Assembly (NCBI GenBank): GCA_016281435.1
Contig: JAEEIQ010000061.1
Coordinates: forward strand, 1-30,372
Source of the DNA: Bacteroidales bacterium
Lineage (GTDB): Bacteria; Bacteroidota; Bacteroidia; Bacteroidales; UBA932
DNA length: 30,372 nt
Reading direction: 5' to 3'
Below the pieces are notes generated by a model. It saw only the letters and a program-made list of their open reading frames with translations, was not told the origin of the DNA and ran no database searches. This document shows positions 1 through 8,033 of the stretch, piece by piece; position 1 is the stretch's first letter; the number at the start of each line of letters is the position of its first letter. The translations under genes and the position numbers were made by a program.

Positions 1-2364
1 ACTCCAGGCAACTTCGTCATAAATGACGGCGTGAACAAGGGCAATGTGGTTGCATGGACAAAAAGCGGATCGTCCGGATACAGCAATATCTGCTTCGTGG
101 GCGGCCTTGTCGGAGAGGTGTGGGATCTTCCCGGCACCTTCAACCGCTGTAAGGAGTACGGATACGTTTCCTACAACAACACGGCATCCTACCACGGTCT
201 GGTAATGGGATACCTGGAGGGCAAAGGCAATATCACGGCGTCCTCGTGCTATGCCTCCGGGAGCTTTGGGGTGAACGGAAGCACGACATACGTAATCTCC
301 TCGGCATCTGACCTGTCCTCCATGGTCACCGCACCTGCCGCATCGACTTCGGTCACCACCGGAAAGATTCCCATCGTCGCCCTGGGCGGAGGTTCTTATT
401 ACGTGGGCTCTCCCTGGGAGTGGGGTTATCACGCTCCGGAAGATGTCTCGCCTATCAGCGGATTTGTAGAAGAGCCCGATGACGCTTCCGCAGACCCTTC
501 AGGCACATTCAACTACGCGTCCCTTGCCACGATGGGGCATCCCCGCATCCTGATGAACGATACCGCCTTCGAGGCGCTCAAGACGAAAGTCACGACGAAC
601 CGGGCGTCCAATCCCGTGCTGGCACGCCTGCATGACGACGTGATGGCACTGGCCGACGATTACACACGGGAGTCTTCTCCCATCACCCGCACCTTCGATG
701 CATCGGGCAAGCGCATCCTTGCCCAGTCCCGCAAGGCGCTCAAGCGTCTTTTCGCCTGCTCCTACGCATACCGGATGACCGGAGAGAGCAGTTACCTGGA
801 GTGCGTGAAACGCGACCTCACAGCGGCCTGCGGCCTTTCTGACTGGAACGGGACACAAACTTTCCTGGATGCCGCCGAGATGGCCGCGGGCGTTGCCATC
901 GCCTATGACTGGTGCTACCATTCCCTGCCGTACGACATCCGGGTCGCCGCCCATTCCGCGCTCGTGAACAAGGCCGTCACAGTCAGCCCTTCGACCGACT
1001 ATGTCAACGCGACCAACAATTGGAATCAAGTCTGTTATTCCGGTGTCGTCCTTGCCGCCCTTGCCATCTATGAAAAGGACAAGAGCGTCTCGAGGAACAT
1101 CATCGAAAGCTGCCTGTCGCATAATCCGGCGGCGATTACGGCCAATTATACAAACGGCAATTTCCCGGAAGGGTATTCTTACTGGGCCTATGGGACCAAC
1201 TTCCAGATGCTGCTTATCGAAGCCCTCAGAAGTGTCTTTGGCAGCGACGGAGGGCTTTTCTCCACCGTGTCCTGGAACAATACGGCAAAATGGATGCTGA
1301 TGATGAATGGTCCGTCCGGCAGGGCGTTCAGCTATTCCGACTGCTCTCCTGTCACCAACGAGCCCCAGCTGGCCATGTGGTACCTGGCATCACGTCTTTC
1401 CAACACCTCGCTTCTCTACAATGAACTAAGGCTGTTGGACGACTACGCAGACTGCTCGGATGTGAGACTTCTTCCCATGGTCCCTGTTATGGCGGCAAAT
1501 ATGAGCATCCCGTCATCGGTCCCGGCCCCTTCCGTTTCGATCTGGCCATCCTCCACGCCCTCCAGCAGCGAGGTCGCCCCTGTCGTTATTGTCCGCGACG
1601 GATGGACGGGCACGACATCTGACAAATACCTGGGTATCAAGGCCGGCAAGCCGAACAGCAGCCATTCACAGATGGATGCCGGCTCCTTCGTTTTTGACGC
1701 CTTTGGGCACAGGTGGAGCGAAGATCCAGGCGCCTGCGACTATGCCAAAGCCGAGGCCCAGGGAATCACGTTGTCAAGTTATGGAAAGAATTCCACGCGC
1801 TGGGATGTGTTTCTATGCTCGAATTTCTCCCACAGCACCGTGATGGGAGCGAACAGGAAATTCGATCCCAATGGCACGGCATATTTCACATCCATCATCA
1901 ATTCATCCTCAGAGAAGGGCGCCGTCATCAATATGCTTCCGGTCTTGGATAGCGATGATCTGGAGTTGGAAGGAAATGCGCTTTCTTCCGGTTCTGCGTC
2001 GCGCACCGTCAAGATGACGAGTGTCGGCAATATCGTCATTATCGACAAGATCAAGATCCCCAGCAAATTGGGAGGAGGCAGTTCCACCACTTTCTGGTGG
2101 AGGATGCTCACCAAAGCGGCCGTCAATCAGCAGTCAGGCTACATCGAACTCTCATTCGGCGACATTACGCAGAAATACCGGCTGACTGTCTCGGCATCAG
2201 GATGCTCCGAAGGTCCCACCCTCACCAGGTGGGATGCCGTCGGCCCCAACGGACAGCAAAGCTATGATACGGTTATCTCCGGTTATTCGCTGGTAGGCCA
2301 TAGTTTCAAGATAAACTACGGAGATACAGCCACCGTGACGACTACACTCACTCTTGTTAATTAA
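1..2364 (+). CDS. GLUG-like / heparinase II/III-like polysaccharide lyase, 5' end outside the window
   Basis: The reading frame is open from base 1, so the gene starts upstream; the GTG at 31 is an internal Val codon. Window codons 1-105 are Gly/Asn-rich short beta-strand repeats that resemble GLUG repeats (a VGGLVG motif is present). From about codon 180 the protein looks like an alpha/alpha-toroid lyase of the heparinase II/III superfamily. It has an NNWNQ motif at codons 339-343, a Gly-Tyr-rich stretch (EGYSYWAYG) near codon 390, and the hallmark HSQMDAGSF motif with His at codon 555, followed by a beta-sandwich to the C-terminus. Such enzymes cleave uronate-containing polysaccharides by beta-elimination, usually outside the cytoplasm. 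The substrate cannot be read from the sequence; the neighbouring pectin genes make a pectic or uronate glycan likely. The superfamily call is solid, but I do not assign a PL family number. Confidence 0.72.
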   Translation, partial: TPGNFVINDGVNKGNVVAWTKSGSSGYSNICFVGGLVGEVWDLPGTFNRCKEYGYVSYNNTASYHGLVMGYLEGKGNITASSCYASGSFGVNGSTTYVISSASDLSSMVTAPAASTSVTTGKIPIVALGGGSYYVGSPWEWGYHAPEDVSPISGFVEEPDDASADPSGTFNYASLATMGHPRILMNDTAFEALKTKVTTNRASNPVLARLHDDVMALADDYTRESSPITRTFDASGKRILAQSRKALKRLFACSYAYRMTGESSYLECVKRDLTAACGLSDWNGTQTFLDAAEMAAGVAIAYDWCYHSLPYDIRVAAHSALVNKAVTVSPSTDYVNATNNWNQVCYSGVVLAALAIYEKDKSVSRNIIESCLSHNPAAITANYTNGNFPEGYSYWAYGTNFQMLLIEALRSVFGSDGGLFSTVSWNNTAKWMLMMNGPSGRAFSYSDCSPVTNEPQLAMWYLASRLSNTSLLYNELRLLDDYADCSDVRLLPMVPVMAANMSIPSSVPAPSVSIWPSSTPSSSEVAPVVIVRDGWTGTTSDKYLGIKAGKPNSSHSQMDAGSFVFDAFGHRWSEDPGACDYAKAEAQGITLSSYGKNSTRWDVFLCSNFSHSTVMGANRKFDPNGTAYFTSIINSSSEKGAVINMLPVLDSDDLELEGNALSSGSASRTVKMTSVGNIVIIDKIKIPSKLGGGSSTTFWWRMLTKAAVNQQSGYIELSFGDITQKYRLTVSASGCSEGPTLTRWDAVGPNGQQSYDTVISGYSLVGHSFKINYGDTATVTTTLTLVN

Positions 2365-2378
2365 CATTTACGCATATA

Positions 2379-2513
2379 ATGCCGATTTATAAAGAATATA
2401 TCACTCCCGAGCTTCTTGAGATAAAGATCTTCGGAGGCGGGAGGATTATGCAGGCTTCGGTCGAAGGATCAACAATCTCCAATTACAATCTACATGATCT
2501 TCCGGAAGAGTAA
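2379..2513 (+). CDS. Small protein, 44 aa, unknown function
   Basis: An ATG 14 nt after the lyase stop opens a 44-codon frame ending in TAA. The product begins MPIYKEYITPELLEI and carries an IMQASVEGS stretch in its middle. From memory, this layout (an early Y-x-x-P, a hydrophobic/acidic stretch, then a Met/Leu-x-Ala-Ser-x-x-Gly segment) resembles many unnamed 35-60 residue proteins encoded beside secreted or cell-surface genes in Bacteroidales. It has no transmembrane segment or signal peptide and no clear Shine-Dalgarno sequence. It overlaps the next reading frame by 20 nt. The evidence for a real gene is position, spacing and the familiar pattern; the function is unknown. Confidence 0.5.
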   Translation: MPIYKEYITPELLEIKIFGGGRIMQASVEGSTISNYNLHDLPEE

Positions 2514-2694
2514 TCCTTTCAAAAGCATGGCTTTGTTCTTTGCGTTTCTGCTTGTCCTGTCAACGGGCCAGGCGGTCGGACAGAACCATGCTGATGAATA
2601 CACGTTCATCGAAGCGACCGGACTGACCCTCACAGGGAAAGTGTTCCAGGATACGCCCATCGTCCTAAATCATTATAATTATGCAAAGACGTGA
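2494..2694 (+). pseudogene. Truncated SGNH/GDSL hydrolase remnant (N-terminal piece only)
   Basis: This 66-codon frame starts with a good Sec signal peptide (residues 1-29, hydrophobic core MALFFAFLLVLS) followed by DEYTFIEATGLTLTGKVFQDTP. That segment matches, from memory, the opening strand of the N-terminal domain of Bacteroidales SGNH/GDSL hydrolases, which usually continues with an NPYHRVDT-like sequence. Here the match stops at Thr-Pro and the frame runs through what looks like the leader of the next gene to a TGA inside its first codons. The catalytic SGNH domain, normally over 200 residues, is absent. It may be a deletion scar, or a small secreted peptide may still be made. The family assignment rests on about 20 residues and is tentative. 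Confidence 0.5.
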
Positions 2695-3682
2695 GTTTCT
2701 GAATCAATTAGGCACCTGTGCCGCCCTGGCGGGGCTTTCAGCCACCGCCGGGGCCGGCATGCTTGCCGCAGGGTCGCCCGCTTCGGCGGCTCCCTGTATA
2801 GGGAAGAGGAAAAAGTCACGCTATGACGCCAAAGGCCTTCCTACGGTAGTCCTTGGCCGGACGGGAGAGGTCGTCCCCAAAATGGTCCTCGGCCTTGGCA
2901 GCCGATTCTGCCATATCGATACGGACGAGGAGGCTTGGGAGATGCTCAATTTCGCCTTGGATAATGGCCTTTACTATTGGGATACGGCACACACTTACGA
3001 TAACTCTCTTGCTCTCCCCAAGGGTAAGCCAAAGCCTGCAGTGAAGGTTTATAGCGAAGTGCGGATTGCTGAAGTCCTCAAAACGCGGAGGAGAGAAGTC
3101 TATCTTTCCACCAAAGTCTCTGCCCGAAATCCCGACGCGGCCCTTGCGGAAATAGAAGATAGCCTAAGGCGTCTTGGGACGGACCATCTGGAGGAGCTCA
3201 AGATCCACAGTGTCAACTCATTGGAAGATGTCGAGGAAATGAGCCGCCCGGGGCATCTCATCGATGTTGTCCACCGGATGAAGGAAGAGAAGGTCTGCGA
3301 CCATATCGGCTTCTCCTGCCACGCCGATGCATATGCCGCCAAGGCCATGTGCGACCGCGGGGACTTTGACACCATGCTCATCGCCATGAACCAGTGGGAC
3401 GCTTCACATTACTCCAACCGGGAGGGCATAGCCATCCCTGCCGCCAAGGCGCAGGGGATGGGTGTCATGTTGATGAAACTCGTGCGCCCGAAAGAGAATC
3501 GTGCGGGGATAGATATTCCGACACTCATCAAATACGCCATGAGCCTTGATGGTCCCGATGCCGTATGCATAGGGATGGACAGCATCCCGATAGTGAAGTC
3601 CAACCTGGAAATACTCCGTAATTTCAAGAAATACTCTGCGGCTGAGATGAAGCGCTTGTCCGATGTTCTCGGTCCCTTTTGA
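2681..3682 (+). CDS. Tat-exported aldo/keto reductase family protein
   Basis: This 333-residue protein is an NAD(P)H-dependent oxidoreductase of the aldo/keto reductase fold. The N-terminus has a twin-arginine signal (QRREFLNQLG, then a hydrophobic Ala/Gly-rich segment ending near residue 36), so it is probably exported folded with its cofactor. The catalytic tetrad is visible: Asp101 and Tyr106 in DTAHTYD, Lys145 in STKVSA, and His176 in KIHSVNS. The C-terminal part (CIGMDSIPIVKSNLEIL) is typical of the cofactor-phosphate binding region. It overlaps the SGNH remnant by 14 nt and lies 3 nt before the VOC gene, so the two are probably co-transcribed. The substrate is unknown; an oxidised or keto sugar is a guess from context. 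Confidence 0.88.
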   Translation: MQRREFLNQLGTCAALAGLSATAGAGMLAAGSPASAAPCIGKRKKSRYDAKGLPTVVLGRTGEVVPKMVLGLGSRFCHIDTDEEAWEMLNFALDNGLYYWDTAHTYDNSLALPKGKPKPAVKVYSEVRIAEVLKTRRREVYLSTKVSARNPDAALAEIEDSLRRLGTDHLEELKIHSVNSLEDVEEMSRPGHLIDVVHRMKEEKVCDHIGFSCHADAYAAKAMCDRGDFDTMLIAMNQWDASHYSNREGIAIPAAKAQGMGVMLMKLVRPKENRAGIDIPTLIKYAMSLDGPDAVCIGMDSIPIVKSNLEILRNFKKYSAAEMKRLSDVLGPF

Positions 3683-3685
3683 TGT

Positions 3686-4528
3686 ATGAAAAGAATCCTT
3701 TCCTCTTTTTTTGCGCTGCTTGTCGCCATCGCCCTGCATGCCCAAAGCGCCCCGGGCATCCTTGGCCTTGCCGGACTCACCTTCAGGGTGAGTTCCTTTG
3801 GAATGGCGGAGAGCTATTACGGCAAACTCCTTGGCTTCCCGGAAGCCTTCCGTTATGAAAGCGACGAAGGCCCGGTACGGGCATTCAAGGTGAATGACCG
3901 GCAGTTTATCCAGGTCGTGGAGTCCGCTGGCGTAACACCCGGCGGCGCCCTTGTCAAGGTATCCATCCTGGTCGAGTCTGCCTCTGCGATTCATGATTTC
4001 CTGTCGTCAAGAGGATGGACCGTAACCCCGGTCTCGACTGACGGTGCCGGTGAAAAAGTCTTCTCCTGCCGTGATGCCGACGGGAATCCGGTGGAATTCG
4101 TCGAATACCAATCCGGGGGAAAGCATCTCAGGTGCGCGGGAAGGAAATTGTCGAAAAAGCGCATTTCGGATCGCATTGCCCATGCCGGACTGCCTTCTGC
4201 AAAAGTTGATTCATCCGATCCGTTCTGGGTCGGGGTTCTTGGATGCCGGGAGATCCTGCGCGTTGACAAAGGCGGACGTTCGATCCACTATCTGCGCCTG
4301 GGTCAGTCGTTGGAAAGTATCGAGCATTACAGCCCGTCAGGGCCGGATTTCGCGCATCCCTGCCTGCAGACCATGGACATGCAGGCGACCGTCGATCTTC
4401 TGCGCGCAAGGGGAGGAACCGCCGCGCTGGGTGCCCCGGGCATCGGCCTTACCCGCCGCTGGATTTATAATGCCCTCAATCCTGACGGGGTGAGGGTCGA
4501 GTTTACTGAACCATTCTGCGTCAAGTAA
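3686..4528 (+). CDS. Secreted two-domain VOC (glyoxalase-fold) protein
   Basis: The 280-residue product has a Sec signal peptide (residues 1-20, ending in Ala-Gln) and two tandem vicinal-oxygen-chelate modules, about residues 25-140 and 155-280. The first begins LAGLTFRVSSFGMAESYYGK and contains CRDADGNPVEFVEY, the usual metal-ligand Glu strand. The second ends in NALNPDGVRVEFTEP. VOC proteins bind a divalent metal and act as lyases, isomerases, epimerases or dioxygenases; nothing here fixes the reaction. Start ATG 3686 lies 3 nt after the aldo/keto reductase stop, and the next gene begins 2 nt after this stop, so the three form one transcription unit. Export of both this protein and the reductase suggests a shared extracytoplasmic job. 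Confidence 0.82.
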   Translation: MKRILSSFFALLVAIALHAQSAPGILGLAGLTFRVSSFGMAESYYGKLLGFPEAFRYESDEGPVRAFKVNDRQFIQVVESAGVTPGGALVKVSILVESASAIHDFLSSRGWTVTPVSTDGAGEKVFSCRDADGNPVEFVEYQSGGKHLRCAGRKLSKKRISDRIAHAGLPSAKVDSSDPFWVGVLGCREILRVDKGGRSIHYLRLGQSLESIEHYSPSGPDFAHPCLQTMDMQATVDLLRARGGTAALGAPGIGLTRRWIYNALNPDGVRVEFTEPFCVK

Positions 4529-4530
4529 TC

Positions 4531-7500
4531 ATGCTGTCTTTCATCCTGGCATTCCTTCTCTTATCATCTCCCATAGCCGTCCCGGGGACTGAAGAATCTG
4601 TGTTTTCTTCAACTTTCGATTGGAAAACGAGCCCTTATACAGGTTATACCCGCGAGACCTGGGTGGCTGCAGCGGAGAAAATAATTTCCGGTGTGATGAA
4701 CCGCGTGGATCCGGAAACGGGTATTTTCTCCTTCCCGGTCCCCGAAGGGGCTTTTGCCTCCTATATGAAACCTTCGGCAGAAGACCGGATTCGGGAGATG
4801 GAACGCATCATGGTCGGCGTGGTGGAATACTATGTCGGAACGGGCTACGATACCGTTCCCGGGTATGAAGGGTCAATTACCCAGCCGTTCATCAATGCCT
4901 ATATCCATGGCACGGACCCGGCGGATCCCTTGTACTGGGGCGAACCGCAAAAGGCGGATCAGACAGGATCCGGCATAGTTCTGGGGCTGTATCTGGCCCC
5001 GGAGCGCTTCTGGGATCCGCTTACCGCAGTTCAGAAAAAGAATCTTCTGACTTATCTGGAGAAAAACTGCATCAATCCTACCTGGGACAACAATCACCTG
5101 CTTTTCCATCTGGTCACGACCCGGTTTCTGGAAGAACACGGTTTCGACGGCCACCGGGATTACCATACCGGCAAGTTGGAACGGCTGCTTTCATGGTACA
5201 GGGGACAAGGCTGGTATATCGACGGAGACAACCGCGGTTTCGATTATTACAACCTCTGGGGGTTCCAGCTTTATATGAACTGGATACTTCGCTTCGACCC
5301 TGTGTGGGCTGCCCGGTACGGGGACAGGATCAGGGACATCTCATCCAGGTTCATGGATACGGCCCCGTACCTTTATTCCCGCTCCTCGGGACATATCCCC
5401 TGGGGCAGGAGCCTTACATATCGCTTCGCGGCGGATGCCGCCATCGGCTGGAACATCCTCAACGGGAACGGGGGCATGGACCCGGGACTTGCCCGAAGGC
5501 TCATGTCCGGCGATCTGAAGTATTTCCTGGATTGCGGTGCGGTTTCCGGTAACGGGCTGATAGAAATAGGCTACCGCGGGAAGAACACGGACCTGGCCGA
5601 GCATTATAATTCACCGCTGGATTCATATTTCGCGACTCAGGCATTCTGCGTCCTTCTGCTGCCGGAGGATCATCCTTTCTGGACGGCGAAAGAAAAGCGG
5701 TCCCCCGCTGACCGCAAGGGTGGGCGGAAGGCCGTCAAGGGCGGCGGGTTCGTCCTTAATGTCCGTCCGGACGGGGATGCCCGGGTTTATTTCGCCGGCC
5801 AGACTTATGACCGCACCCATTGGCAGGCCTCTGCGAAATACATGCAGGAGGCCTATTCCGCCGACCTTGGTTTCTGTGTTTCCGGAGGCAACTCTGCCCC
5901 GACCGGACAGGGAATGACCGGATGGTCCCTCTTCGGCGATGACTGGATGTACCGATGGAGAACCCGTACGCTTCTGCTTGAGGATGACCATATCGCCAGT
6001 TACTGGCACATGGTTCCCGATTACAGGCTGAACAGAGAAAACGGAACTCCGGAATTCGGCTGCTACAAGATTTACAGCCACACTTTGATAGGCCGCAAAG
6101 GTGAGCTCCGCGTATTCTGGCATGACAATCCTGATCCCGTCCGATTCCGTTCGGGAGGCTATGCGATACAGGTTCCGTTCAGCGGAGAGTTCTTGCAAAA
6201 CGGGTTCCCGGGCGGGGTGGAATTGTCTTCAGGAAACTACAGGTCGTCCATCTATCAGGTTTACGGACCGGACGGGGCAGTGGAAGCAGTGCTTCAAAGG
6301 CCCTCCGAAGGCTGGACCAACACCCATCTGTTCGGCGGGCTCGGCGCGTGGCCCCGCTGGGAAAGCAGTTCGGCCGTGCCTCCTTTTTCCCCTGTCGTGC
6401 TTTTTGTGGACGGGTCCGCCAACGGACGGACATCCGTTCCTGATGTCCTGGTCCGACGCAGCTCCGACGGGCTTGAGATAGTCTTCGAGGACAGAAAATA
6501 CCATATTGAAGTCATTGACGGCATGCATGTCGAAGTGACGTCCCCGGATGCCAGGAAGTATTCTGTAAGGGATTATGGAGCGAAAGGCGACGGACTTGCC
6601 CTTGACACTGAGGCAGTTCAGTCTGCGATTGACCGTGCGGCCTCGAATGGGGGCGGAACAGTTGTCCTGCCCGAAGGGACGTATCTGTGCGGTTCCATCT
6701 GGCTGAGGAGCAATATAGAATTGCATCTTGAGGAGGGCGCCGTAATAAAGGGCAGCCCAAGTATCGCTGATTACTGTTCGGCAGATTGCTGTTCGCAGAA
6801 TGAAGCGTCAGTCGGTTCCGGTGATTATGTCAGTGGCGGCCACCTGCTTCTCGGAGTCGGCGTAAAGAACGTGACTTTAAGTGGCCCGGGGGCAATCGAT
6901 GGCAATTCCGATGCCTTCCTCCTCGATTCGCAGGGGAAGGCATATTCAGCTAAATCGAAGATTCCCTGCCGTCCTTCACAAATGGTTTGGTTCGTAGATT
7001 GCCAGGATATTTGCGTTAAGGACATTGAATTGGCCGATTCCCCCTATTGGAGTCTCTTTATCCTTAATTCGGAGAGAGTACGTATTGACGGATGCTATGT
7101 GCACACTCACAGGAAAGATTACCATACTTTCAACGGAGACGGAATAGACATCGACCGCTGCAAGAATGTAAGTATTTCCAATTGCAGGGTTGATACGGCG
7201 GACGACTGCATTACTCTGAGGGCGTCTTCCGCCCATCTGCTGGAAAAACCGATGGATTGTACAGGGATCAGCGTCAAGGACTGTACCCTTTCTTCAAGCT
7301 GCAATGCCATAAGAATAGGTGTTGGTGAAGGTCATATATATGACGCCGTGTTTTCCGGTATTGAAATCTCAGATTCAAATGTGGCTTTCAACATCGTGGC
7401 CGCATACTCGAAGGGCGGAAGGGGGACAGATATAAATGATATCATGTTCAAGGATATCCGCGTTGAGGCGAGGGAACTTATGCGCATCCATCATATGCGC

Positions 7501-7758
7501 TCGGCGGGTGCCGCAATCAAGGATATTACCTTTGACGGAATCGAAGGAACGGCTCCCCGGGACTCCCACATCTGGGCAAAACAGGCCGCGCCATTCCGGA
7601 ATATTGTTTTCCGCGATGTAGATGTGCCAGCCTCTTATGAATGCATCAACGCGACGGTAAAATCCGAAGGCGGCCTTTTCATGATGAAGGGACTCTCTTC
7701 CGAGGAACTGAAACGTCGCCAGGATTGCATAGAGAACGAAAGTAAACTGCTATACTGA
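4531..7758 (+). CDS. Fusion enzyme: DUF2264 (GH154-type) domain plus GH28 polygalacturonase-like domain
   Basis: This 1075-residue secreted protein (signal peptide about 1-20) joins two carbohydrate-enzyme domains. Residues about 27-400 match DUF2264, an alpha/alpha toroid: PYTGYTRETW, then WDNNHLLFH, then GWYIDGDNRGFDYYN; a beta-sandwich follows to about 670. From memory, DUF2264 is the domain of CAZy family GH154, with beta-glucuronidase activity reported. Residues 677-1075 are a GH28 right-handed beta-helix starting YSVRDYGAKGDG. Its acidic residues are visible as N868-G-D870, D873 and D891-D892 (TADDCITL). The usual Gly-His-Gly catalytic motif is replaced by SSCNAIRIG, a variant I recall from some bacterial GH28 subfamilies, so activity may be unlike a classical polygalacturonase. 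The two halves differ in GC content. It is the last gene of the left-hand + strand block. Confidence 0.88.
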   Translation: MLSFILAFLLLSSPIAVPGTEESVFSSTFDWKTSPYTGYTRETWVAAAEKIISGVMNRVDPETGIFSFPVPEGAFASYMKPSAEDRIREMERIMVGVVEYYVGTGYDTVPGYEGSITQPFINAYIHGTDPADPLYWGEPQKADQTGSGIVLGLYLAPERFWDPLTAVQKKNLLTYLEKNCINPTWDNNHLLFHLVTTRFLEEHGFDGHRDYHTGKLERLLSWYRGQGWYIDGDNRGFDYYNLWGFQLYMNWILRFDPVWAARYGDRIRDISSRFMDTAPYLYSRSSGHIPWGRSLTYRFAADAAIGWNILNGNGGMDPGLARRLMSGDLKYFLDCGAVSGNGLIEIGYRGKNTDLAEHYNSPLDSYFATQAFCVLLLPEDHPFWTAKEKRSPADRKGGRKAVKGGGFVLNVRPDGDARVYFAGQTYDRTHWQASAKYMQEAYSADLGFCVSGGNSAPTGQGMTGWSLFGDDWMYRWRTRTLLLEDDHIASYWHMVPDYRLNRENGTPEFGCYKIYSHTLIGRKGELRVFWHDNPDPVRFRSGGYAIQVPFSGEFLQNGFPGGVELSSGNYRSSIYQVYGPDGAVEAVLQRPSEGWTNTHLFGGLGAWPRWESSSAVPPFSPVVLFVDGSANGRTSVPDVLVRRSSDGLEIVFEDRKYHIEVIDGMHVEVTSPDARKYSVRDYGAKGDGLALDTEAVQSAIDRAASNGGGTVVLPEGTYLCGSIWLRSNIELHLEEGAVIKGSPSIADYCSADCCSQNEASVGSGDYVSGGHLLLGVGVKNVTLSGPGAIDGNSDAFLLDSQGKAYSAKSKIPCRPSQMVWFVDCQDICVKDIELADSPYWSLFILNSERVRIDGCYVHTHRKDYHTFNGDGIDIDRCKNVSISNCRVDTADDCITLRASSAHLLEKPMDCTGISVKDCTLSSSCNAIRIGVGEGHIYDAVFSGIEISDSNVAFNIVAAYSKGGRGTDINDIMFKDIRVEARELMRIHHMRSAGAAIKDITFDGIEGTAPRDSHIWAKQAAPFRNIVFRDVDVPASYECINATVKSEGGLFMMKGLSSEELKRRQDCIENESKLLY

Positions 7759-7815
7759 CTCGTCACTTTTCCCACCGGTCCGCCGCACCGCTGTCGTTTC
7801 TGCGTGCAAGATGAA

Positions 7816-7952
7816 ATTCACCTGCGCGCGATGGCCGTCTTGAAGGGGCTTCTGGATGGAATGATGCGCGCAGGTTGCAAGAAAAAGCCGTGACCTGCGC
7901 GCCGGGTACCCGTTAGAATGGCCCTGGATAGGGGGATAGCGCGCAGGTGAAT
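7816..7952. repeat. Two 56-bp inverted-repeat modules (REP/BIME-like)
   Basis: The 10-mer ACCTGCGCGC occurs at 7820-7829 and 7893-7902, and its exact complement GCGCGCAGGT at 7866-7875 and 7939-7948. Orientation alternates, and the centres are spaced 46, 27 and 46 nt apart. This makes two modules of identical length (10-nt arm, 36-nt interior, 10-nt arm) separated by 17 nt. The outermost arms extend to a perfect 14-bp inverted repeat (7816-7829 with 7939-7952). The interiors contain smaller hairpins (GAAG-GGG-CTTC, and the palindrome CGGGTACCCG at 7903-7912). They lie between convergent genes and may act as bidirectional terminators or RNA-stabilising hairpins. Confidence 0.75.
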
Positions 7953-8033
7953 GTCAGGAAGGGGTGAATTACAGGGAAGGTTGAATTACAGGGAAGGGGT
8001 GAATTTCAGGGAAGGGTGAATTCCAGGAAAAGC
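7948..8033. repeat. Tandem repeat, five imperfect 17-18 bp units
   Basis: Units beginning TGAAT start at 7948, 7965, 7982, 8000 and 8017, giving periods of 17, 17, 18 and 17. The typical unit is TGAATTACAGGGAAGGG, with substitutions in the first and last copies. The array begins inside the last arm of the inverted-repeat modules and ends exactly at the stop codon of the GH105 gene, so it forms that gene's 3' untranslated region. The + strand is strongly purine-biased. Confidence 0.8.

Noticed and set aside
7948..8033. CRISPR array
   Set aside because: The repeats are 17-18 bp, directly abutting with no spacers, and no cas genes are present.
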